NCBI GenBank assembly: GCA_027483795.1
Contig: JAIXTT010000059.1
Span: 1-57,505 of the forward strand
Length of the DNA: 57,505 nucleotides
Origin: Hyphomicrobiales bacterium
Lineage (GTDB): Bacteria > Pseudomonadota > Alphaproteobacteria > Rhizobiales > Beijerinckiaceae
Direction of reading: 5' to 3'
The notes beneath the pieces are model-generated. The model saw only the letters and a list, made by a program, of their open reading frames with translations, was not told where the DNA came from and searched no databases. The position numbers were made by a program, and so were the translations under genes. Positions 52,078 to 57,505 of this stretch are shown piece by piece. Numbering within the stretch: position 1 is the stretch's first letter; each line of letters opens with the position of its first letter.

Positions 52078-53880
52078 ATGACCGAGAGTTCCGCTTCCGT
52101 CTCGACCGTCGCCACGGATACGACGCCGACGGGCATTCAGTCCATCGCCGAACTCGCCGCAAGGCGACGCGTGGTGCTGTGCCTCAACGTCGTGACTTAT
52201 CTGGCGCTCTGCGCGGCGGCGGCGAGCGTGCTCGGCGCGGGCGGGTGGACGGCGATCGACGTCGTGCTCATGCTCTGCTTCGTCGTCGCGGCCCCGTGGA
52301 CCGTTCTCGGCTTCTGGAATTCGGTGATCGGCCTGTGGCTGCTGCACGGCGTCAAGGACGGTTTCGAGCGCGTCGCCCCCTATGCCGCGGCGGGCGACAC
52401 CGACGCGGCGCTGACGGAGCGGACGGCCGTGCTGATGACGCTGCGCAACGAGGATCCGGCGCGGGCCTTCGCGCGCCTGCGGGTGGTGAAGGATTCCGTC
52501 GACGCGACGGGGCAGGGCGAAGCCTTCGGCTGGTTCGTGCTGAGCGATACGACCGATCCGGCCGTCGCCGCGGCCGAAGAAGCCGCTTTCGCGGCGTGGC
52601 GCGCGACGACCTCCGGGGCGGACCGCCTCCATTACCGTCGGCGCGAGCTCAATACGGGCTTCAAGGCGGGCAACGTGAAGGATTTCTGCGAGCGGTGGGG
52701 CGCGGACTACGCCTTCATGCTGCCGCTCGACGCGGACAGCCTCATGTCGGGCGCGTCCGTGGTGCGCATGGCGAGGATCATGCAGGCGCATCCGCGGCTG
52801 GGCATTCTGCAGAGCCTCGTGGTCGGAGCGCCCACGGAGAGCGGCTTCGCGCGGCTCTTCCAGTTCGGCATGCGCCATGGAATGCGGCCCTACACGATGG
52901 GGCAGGCGTGGTGGACGGCCGATTGCGGGCCCTTCTGGGGCCACAACGCCTATGTGCGGATCGCGCCCTTCGTCACGGAATGCGGCCTGCCCGTGATCCC
53001 GGGCGGCCCGCCCTTCGGCGGCCACGTGCTGTCGCATGATCAGGTCGAAGCGACGCTGATGCGCAAGGCGGGATACGAGGTCCGGGTGCTGCCCGACGAA
53101 GGCGGCAGCTGGGAGGACAATCCTCCGACGGTGCTCGAATTCTCCCGTCGCGACGTGCGCTGGTGCCAGGGCAATCTTCAATATCTGAAGCTGCTCGATC
53201 TGCCCGGCCTGCTGCCGATCAGCCGTTTTCAGCTGGTCTGGGCGATCCTGATGTTCATCGGCGTGCCCGCTTGGACGTTGATGATCGCGCTGGCGGCGCT
53301 GAAGCCGTTCGAGACGGCCGATCTCGCGGGCGGCTTCCCCGCCGCGCTCGCCGTCGGGCTCTACTGCACCTTCCTCGTGATGTATCTGGCGCCGAAGCTC
53401 GCGGGCTTCGCGGACGCCGCTCTCGAGGGGACCGCCCGGTGGGGCGGCGGCCTGCGGTTCGCGGCGGGCGCGCTGGCGGAACTTCTCTTCTCGTTCCTGC
53501 TCGGCGCGATCACCACCTTCCGGATCGCGATCTTCATGACGGGTCTGCTGTTCGGCCGAACCGTCGTCTGGAACGGTCAGGCGCGCGACGCCCATGCGCT
53601 CTCCTGGGGCACGGCGGTGAAGGGGCTCTGGCCGCAGACGCTGTTCGGCGTCGTGGTGCTGGGGCTGATGGCGTGGAATGCGCCGACGCTCGCTCTGTGG
53701 TCGCTTCCCTTGACGCTCGGCTTCCTGACCGCGGTTCCCTTCGCGGTGCTCACCTCGTCGGACGAACTCGGCCGGGTGCTGCTCGCCGCTCGGCTCTGCG
53801 CCATCCCCGAGGAGTTCGACACTCCGGCCGAAATCGCCGCCTTGACCGCCGCTTCGGAATGGAAGCAGGCCGCGGCATGA
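52078..53880 (+). CDS. opgH: glucans biosynthesis glucosyltransferase MdoH/OpgH
   Basis: A 600-residue inner-membrane family 2 glycosyltransferase that makes the beta-glucan backbone of osmoregulated periplasmic glucans. Two N-terminal membrane segments, then the cytoplasmic catalytic domain with VLMTLRNEDP, LPLDADSLMSG, the acceptor region GGHVLSHDQVEATLMRKAGY and the RRDVRWCQGNLQYL motif; several membrane segments follow from about residue 380. It is shorter than the E. coli protein (about 847), lacking the long N- and C-terminal extensions. Its partner opgG is not adjacent. It starts 11 bases from the divergent dehydrogenase, leaving no room for two separate promoters between the starts. 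Confidence 0.9.
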   Translation: MTESSASVSTVATDTTPTGIQSIAELAARRRVVLCLNVVTYLALCAAAASVLGAGGWTAIDVVLMLCFVVAAPWTVLGFWNSVIGLWLLHGVKDGFERVAPYAAAGDTDAALTERTAVLMTLRNEDPARAFARLRVVKDSVDATGQGEAFGWFVLSDTTDPAVAAAEEAAFAAWRATTSGADRLHYRRRELNTGFKAGNVKDFCERWGADYAFMLPLDADSLMSGASVVRMARIMQAHPRLGILQSLVVGAPTESGFARLFQFGMRHGMRPYTMGQAWWTADCGPFWGHNAYVRIAPFVTECGLPVIPGGPPFGGHVLSHDQVEATLMRKAGYEVRVLPDEGGSWEDNPPTVLEFSRRDVRWCQGNLQYLKLLDLPGLLPISRFQLVWAILMFIGVPAWTLMIALAALKPFETADLAGGFPAALAVGLYCTFLVMYLAPKLAGFADAALEGTARWGGGLRFAAGALAELLFSFLLGAITTFRIAIFMTGLLFGRTVVWNGQARDAHALSWGTAVKGLWPQTLFGVVVLGLMAWNAPTLALWSLPLTLGFLTAVPFAVLTSSDELGRVLLAARLCAIPEEFDTPAEIAALTAASEWKQAAA

Positions 53881-54620
53881 GCATGTTCGCGGGTCTCCGA
53901 GGGCTTCTCCGTTCCATCGCGGTCTATCACGGCGACAGGGCGCGCCATCGCGCGATGGATGCGCTGCATTCCCGCTTCGTGAAGCCGGGCGACCTCGCCT
54001 TCGACGTCGGATCGCATGTCGGCGACCGGGCTGCGAGCTTCAGACGCCTCGGGGCGAAGGTGGTCGCGCTCGAGCCGCAGGCCGGGCCCGCGGCGGTGAT
54101 CCGCACGCTCTTCATGTTCGACCGCAACGTGACGCTTCTGCGTTGCGCGGCGGCGGATTCCGAGGGTGAACTCGTCTTCCGCGTGAATACGAAGAACCCG
54201 ACGGTCTCCACCGCCTCGACCGAATTCCTGAGCGCCGCGGACGGCGCGGAGGGCTGGGAAGGGCAGGTCTGGGACAAGGAGATCCGGATCCCGTCCACGA
54301 CGCTCGATGCGCTCGTCGCGCGCTTCGGCGAGCCGTCCTTCGTGAAGATCGACGTCGAAGGTTTCGAGGATTCGGTTCTCGCCGGGCTCAGCCGTCCCCT
54401 GCCCGCACTCTCCTTCGAATTCACGACCATTCAGCGCGACGTCGCGGCACGCTGCATCGACCGGCTCGCCGCGCTCGGGGATTACGGCTTCGATCTTTCC
54501 ATGGGGGAGACGCAGAAGCTCGTCTTCGGATCCTGGATCTCGGCCGAGGACATGAAGGCCCATATCCGCGGTCTGCCGCATGCCGCGAATTCCGGCGACG
54601 TCTATGCCGTCAGGCGCTGA
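53877..54620 (+). CDS. FkbM-family methyltransferase
   Basis: A 247-residue SAM-dependent O-methyltransferase of the FkbM type, with motif I in LAFDVGSHVGDRAASFRRLG, acidic EPQ loop in VVALEPQAGPAAVI and the family hallmark PSFVKIDVEGFEDSVLAGL. Its ATG overlaps the opgH stop (ATGA), so it is translationally coupled to the glucan synthase. It may methylate the glucan or its precursor; that is inference from coupling. Confidence 0.9.
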   Translation: MSMFAGLRGLLRSIAVYHGDRARHRAMDALHSRFVKPGDLAFDVGSHVGDRAASFRRLGAKVVALEPQAGPAAVIRTLFMFDRNVTLLRCAAADSEGELVFRVNTKNPTVSTASTEFLSAADGAEGWEGQVWDKEIRIPSTTLDALVARFGEPSFVKIDVEGFEDSVLAGLSRPLPALSFEFTTIQRDVAARCIDRLAALGDYGFDLSMGETQKLVFGSWISAEDMKAHIRGLPHAANSGDVYAVRR

Positions 54621-54674
54621 CGCCGACGTTTCCGCTTCCTATCTCATGGCGACGCCTCACCCGTCGGAGACCGC

Positions 54675-55649
54675 ATGATCCGCCATCTCTTCGCCCTCGC
54701 CGCCGCGCTCGCCGTCTCCACCGCCGCGCAGGCCTATGATCTCAAGAACGAATTGCCCGTCAGGGTCGAGAACCGCAGCGAGCCCGTGCTCTGCGCGGAG
54801 AAGGACAATATCGACCTCTCCTTCATCTCGCCCGACGTGAAGAGCTTCCGCATCCAATCGGTCCACCCCGCCTATATCGGGACGATCGTCGTCGACAAAT
54901 GGGCGCCGGACTTCACCAGCTGCGACATGTCCTACGACCCGTCCTTCGCGGGACAGGCCCGGCGGGTGACCTTCTTCGAATCGACCGAAATCTGGCTGAC
55001 GGGCTACACCTTCCCGTCCTTCTGGCGTCCCGCGACGGTGCCCGTGCGGGTCGGCGACCGGGTCGAACGCGGTCTGCACGTGGTTCAGCTCTGGGTGCGG
55101 CACAACGAGCGGGCCGAGGAGGTCATGGCCTTCTACCCGCCGGACGGCTATTGGCGCGCTCGTCCGCTGCCGCCGCCGAACCTCCGCTGGACGGCCTACG
55201 GCTCGTCCTTCCTCGTCGGTCCCGTGGACATGCAGCTCCGGCCCGTCGTGGAACTGAACGAGATCGCCTTCGATCCGAAGACGAAGACCTTCACGCTCAG
55301 CTTCAAGGCGGGCGGAAAGGCGGAGATGCGGATCGACACGCTCGATCCCGACCGGATCGTGCTGGACGTGACCTTCGACGGGGTGCCGCGGAACAAGCCC
55401 TTCGCCTCGATCCGCTCGATGTACGTGACGGAGGCGAATTCCGACACGGCGCATGTCGCCTGGCGCACCAAGGGCGGCAACGCTTGGGGCGAGGCGCGGG
55501 TGCTCGACTTCAAGGGTGCCGACGCCACAGAACTGTGGACCGGACGCATGATGCCCTCCCGCCACAACACGAGCGCGCCGGACACGGTGTTCAGCCGTTT
55601 CTCGAAGGGGCTGCCGGAGCCGTCGAAGCCGGCGGTCGGGACGAAGTAA
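54675..55649 (+). CDS. hypothetical secreted protein
   Basis: A 324-residue periplasmic protein with a signal peptide (MIRHLFALAAALAVSTAAQA, cleavage before Y). No domain recognised. The mature part is beta-rich (VRVENRSEPVLCAEKDNIDL, VTFFESTEIWLTGYTFPSFW, FTLSFKAGGKAEMRIDTL) with two cysteines near the N-terminal third. It lies 54 bases downstream of the FkbM gene on the same strand, so it may belong to the opgH transcript and act on glucan in the periplasm, where opgG would otherwise work (speculative). A strong stem-loop follows. Confidence 0.72.
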   Translation: MIRHLFALAAALAVSTAAQAYDLKNELPVRVENRSEPVLCAEKDNIDLSFISPDVKSFRIQSVHPAYIGTIVVDKWAPDFTSCDMSYDPSFAGQARRVTFFESTEIWLTGYTFPSFWRPATVPVRVGDRVERGLHVVQLWVRHNERAEEVMAFYPPDGYWRARPLPPPNLRWTAYGSSFLVGPVDMQLRPVVELNEIAFDPKTKTFTLSFKAGGKAEMRIDTLDPDRIVLDVTFDGVPRNKPFASIRSMYVTEANSDTAHVAWRTKGGNAWGEARVLDFKGADATELWTGRMMPSRHNTSAPDTVFSRFSKGLPEPSKPAVGTK

Positions 55650-55673
55650 GGGCGGGCGAACGCGTCCGTTCTC

Positions 55674-55699
55674 GTCATGCCCGCGCATGCGGGCATGAC
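55674..55699. terminator. stem-loop between convergent genes
   Basis: GTCATGCCCGC-GCAT-GCGGGCATGAC has perfect 11-base arms and a four-base loop, 24 bases after the secreted-protein stop and 26 bases before the uracil-DNA glycosylase stop. It can end transcription from both sides. Its core GTCATGCCCG resembles the short palindromic intergenic elements that recur in rhizobial genomes, so it may be one copy of a dispersed family; no second copy was seen in the window. Confidence 0.65.
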
Positions 55700-55724
55700 T
55701 TCGGAGGGGCCGGGACGGCTCCGC

Positions 55725-56381
55725 TCAGCCCCGATCCAGATAGGCCCGGACCGCCGCGAAGACGCTTCGGAACATGTCCGCCGTCAGCCGGCCCGTATTC
55801 GTGTTGTAGCGGGAGCAGTGGTAGCTGTCGAAGAGCCTCACGCGGCCGATCGCGTGTTCCGCGCCATGCCCGAAAACGTGGGCGGACGGTTTGACGCCGA
55901 GCGCCCGTACCGTCGATTCATGCGCGATCCGGCCGAGCGCCACCACGGCGGTGAGGTTCGGCAGCGCGTCGATCGTGGCGGAGAGGAAGCTCCGGCAGAC
56001 ATTGATCTCCGCGCCGATCGGCTTGTTCTCCGGCGGTACGCAGCGGACGGCGTTGGTCAGGCGGCAATCGGTCAACACCAGTCCGTCGTCGGGCCGCGCC
56101 GCGAATTTGCCGTTGGCGAAGCCGTATTCCGTCAGGGTCGCGTAGAGGAGATCGCCCGCGAAATCGCCCGTGAAGGGGCGACCCGTCCGGTTCGCTCCCT
56201 GAAGGCCGGGGGCCAGACCGACGATCAGGAGGCGCGCATTCCCCGGCCCGAAGGAGGGGACGGGGGCGTTGTGCCATTCCGGCGCACGGGCGCGCGCCGC
56301 CGTGCGGAAGGCCACGAGACGCGGACAGAGGGAACAGTCCCGAGCGGGTTCGGTCGCCCGGGAAGCCTTTTCCGTCCGCAT
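55725..56381 (-). CDS. family 5 uracil-DNA glycosylase (UDGb-like)
   Basis: A 218-residue DNA-repair enzyme that removes uracil, and often hypoxanthine, from DNA. Motif 1 is GLAPGLQGANRTGRPFTGD and motif 2 is HCSRYNTNTGRLT, the family 5 pattern in which the usual active-site Asp/Asn of motif 1 is absent. Iron-sulfur cysteines are seen in DCSLCPRL, AVRCVPPENKP and INVCRSFL. It is followed by the NYN gene upstream after seven bases on the same strand, so the two are co-transcribed. Confidence 0.9.
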   Translation of the reverse strand: MRTEKASRATEPARDCSLCPRLVAFRTAARARAPEWHNAPVPSFGPGNARLLIVGLAPGLQGANRTGRPFTGDFAGDLLYATLTEYGFANGKFAARPDDGLVLTDCRLTNAVRCVPPENKPIGAEINVCRSFLSATIDALPNLTAVVALGRIAHESTVRALGVKPSAHVFGHGAEHAIGRVRLFDSYHCSRYNTNTGRLTADMFRSVFAAVRAYLDRG

Positions 56382-56388
56382 CGCGATC

Positions 56389-56988
56389 TCAGACCTCGGA
56401 GCCGTCTTCGGTCGGCGACGCCGCGCGACGCTCGTAGCTGCGCTGGATGCGCTCGGCGCGCTCCTGCGGGTCGCGACCGATCTTCGGCATCAGGGTCATG
56501 ATGTCGACGAACTCGTCGCACTGGCGGCGAAGCTCGTCGGCGACCATCGGCGGCTGCGACGTGATCGTCGAGATCACGGTCACGCGGACGCCGCGGCGCT
56601 GCACGGCCTCGACCAGCGAGCGGAAGTCGCCGTCGCCGGAGAACAGAACCATCTCGTTGATGTGCGGGGCGAGTTCGAGCGCGTCGATGGCGAGCTCGAT
56701 GTCCATGTTGCCCTTCACCTTGCGGCGACCCGTGGAGTCGATGAACTCCTTGGTCGGCTTGGTGACGACGCGATAGCCGTTGTAATCGAGCCAGTCGATC
56801 AGCGGGCGGATGGAGGAGTACTCCTGATCCTCGATCAGCGCCGTGTAGTAGAAGGCGCGCACGAGCTTGCCGCGGCTTTGGAATTCCTTCAGCAGACGCT
56901 TGTAGTCGATGTCGAAGCCGAGAGCCTTCGCGGTGGCGTAGAGGTTCGCGCCGTCGATGAAAAGAGCTATGCGGTCAATGTTCTGCAT
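56389..56988 (-). CDS. NYN-domain (LabA/DUF88) protein
   Basis: A 199-residue predicted PIN-like ribonuclease. Residues about 5-150 carry the NYN domain with metal-binding acidic residues in IALFIDGANLYATAKAL, KGNMDIELAIDAL and VLFSGDGDFRSLV. The C-terminal ~45 residues are charged. It is upstream of and divergent from rpoZ, a frequent arrangement in Hyphomicrobiales. It probably processes or degrades RNA; no toxin partner is seen. Confidence 0.9.
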   Translation of the reverse strand: MQNIDRIALFIDGANLYATAKALGFDIDYKRLLKEFQSRGKLVRAFYYTALIEDQEYSSIRPLIDWLDYNGYRVVTKPTKEFIDSTGRRKVKGNMDIELAIDALELAPHINEMVLFSGDGDFRSLVEAVQRRGVRVTVISTITSQPPMVADELRRQCDEFVDIMTLMPKIGRDPQERAERIQRSYERRAASPTEDGSEV

Positions 56989-57372
56989 TCGAATGTTCCG
57001 TTCTCGACCGGGGTTCGGGACGACGACGTCCCGGGCCGGGTTGGGTGACCTTTGCGGCAGCCCTTTCGAGGCAAAACGCGATTCGGCAATTGAAGATGCA
57101 ACCGAAAATACGCATTACCCGATCAGTGCTACTATTTGTTAGGGATCGCGCACGACTCGCGCGCTGTCAAGCGACGGCGGGCCTTCGCGGCTTCATCGTG
57201 AGGGAGGTTCGCTCCGGTCATGAACCGGCTCGGGGCGCTTTGCACGTGATGAGCGCCAATTCGGGAAAAACCTTTCGGCAATGGAATGACGGGACTGCTT
57301 GCGTCGCAATGACCGCGAGTGTATCAGACGCCCCAGAACCCCGAAACCGCCCAAACGGAGCACGGATCGCGC
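56989..57372. other. divergent promoter region, NYN gene / rpoZ
   Basis: 384 bases. TTGAAG (57090-57095) and CATTAC (57113-57118), 17 bases apart, are a possible rpoZ promoter; that would leave a leader of nearly 250 bases. The stretch around 57085-57145 is the AT-richest part. A short repeat GCGCACGACTCGCGCGC near 57147 could pair. I see no open frame that looks protein-coding and no known RNA motif. Confidence 0.35.
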
Positions 57373-57505
57373 ATGGCTCGCGTTACGGTTGAAGATTGCA
57401 TCGACAAGGTCGACAACAGGTTCGAGCTCGTTCTGCTCGCGAGCCATCGCGCCCGGATGATCTCGGCCGGCTCGCAGCTGACCGTCGATCGCGATCGCGA
57501 CAAGA
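57373..57505 (+). CDS. rpoZ: RNA polymerase omega subunit, partial
   Basis: The first 44 codons, cut by the end of the window. [20 protein letters not shown] is the alphaproteobacterial omega N-terminus, followed by [20 protein letters not shown]. Omega helps assemble RNA polymerase and, in many bacteria, forms part of the ppGpp site; relA/spoT usually follows downstream in this order. Confidence 0.95.
   Translation, partial: MARVTVEDCIDKVDNRFELVLLASHRARMISAGSQLTVDRDRDK

Overview
The window is a high-GC chromosomal segment. It most likely comes from an alphaproteobacterium of the order Hyphomicrobiales (Rhizobiales). The evidence is the Omp2-type porins with the ADLPSKK leader motif, the order quiC-pcaH-pcaG-pcaB-pcaDC, the NYN-domain gene upstream of rpoZ, and a D-tartrate dehydratase almost identical in layout to the Bradyrhizobium enzyme. 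I cannot name the genus. Most of the window is ordinary core or catabolic chromosome. Two stretches stand out: about 13.4-16.1 kb and about 34-38 kb.

Layout. 0-2.1 kb: two unrecognised genes, the first AT-rich. 2.3-10.4 kb: aromatic and hydroxy-acid catabolism. tarD is followed by a LysR regulator divergent from an operon for 3-dehydroshikimate dehydratase (quiC), protocatechuate 3,4-dioxygenase (pcaHG), carboxymuconate cycloisomerase (pcaB) and a fused enol-lactonase/decarboxylase (pcaDC). Together these convert dehydroshikimate through protocatechuate to 3-oxoadipate. 10.5-13.0 kb: MgtA-type P-ATPase. 13.4-16.1 kb: a lower-GC islet on the 3' side of a tRNA-Ser(GCU). It holds a small DUF6968-like gene and a two-gene operon for a Gp37/Gp68-type (DUF5131) three-cysteine protein and its partner TcmP.

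16.3-28.0 kb: a PRC-barrel protein, acetate kinase and a phosphotransacylase, an ArgE-type deacetylase, and a tightly overlapped ABC oligopeptide importer operon ending in an MFS exporter. 28.1-33.5 kb: an orphan sulfate-binding protein, a type I secretion ABC/HlyD pair, and L-idonate 5-dehydrogenase. 33.5-39.0 kb: the outer-membrane locus. An intact porin faces a second, near-identical porin that has lost its signal peptide. Each copy has its own copy of the same terminator, so the pair forms a 1.1-1.2 kb inverted repeat. A solitary tyrosine recombinase begins 67 bp beyond the point where the second copy's homology stops, followed by another outer-membrane protein.

39.1-48.7 kb: housekeeping genes: alpha/beta hydrolase, soluble lytic transglycosylase, dapA, smpB, a HAD phosphatase, a YfhO-like membrane protein, a GTP cyclohydrolase II and a cytochrome b561. 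48.8-54.6 kb: a translationally coupled operon on the minus strand (BchC-like dehydrogenase, pterin synthase-like protein, glycosyltransferase, methyltransferase). It is almost head-to-head with an OpgH-type glucan synthase and an FkbM methyltransferase. 54.7-57.5 kb: a secreted protein of unknown function, family 5 uracil-DNA glycosylase, an NYN-domain protein and the start of rpoZ.

The most promising material for something new is (1) the porin inverted pair with a headless copy and adjacent recombinase, which resembles a silent-cassette locus, (2) the DUF5131-TcmP pair beside the tRNA, and (3) the dehydrogenase/pterin-synthase/glycosyltransferase/methyltransferase operon, which looks like an uncharacterised small-molecule pathway.
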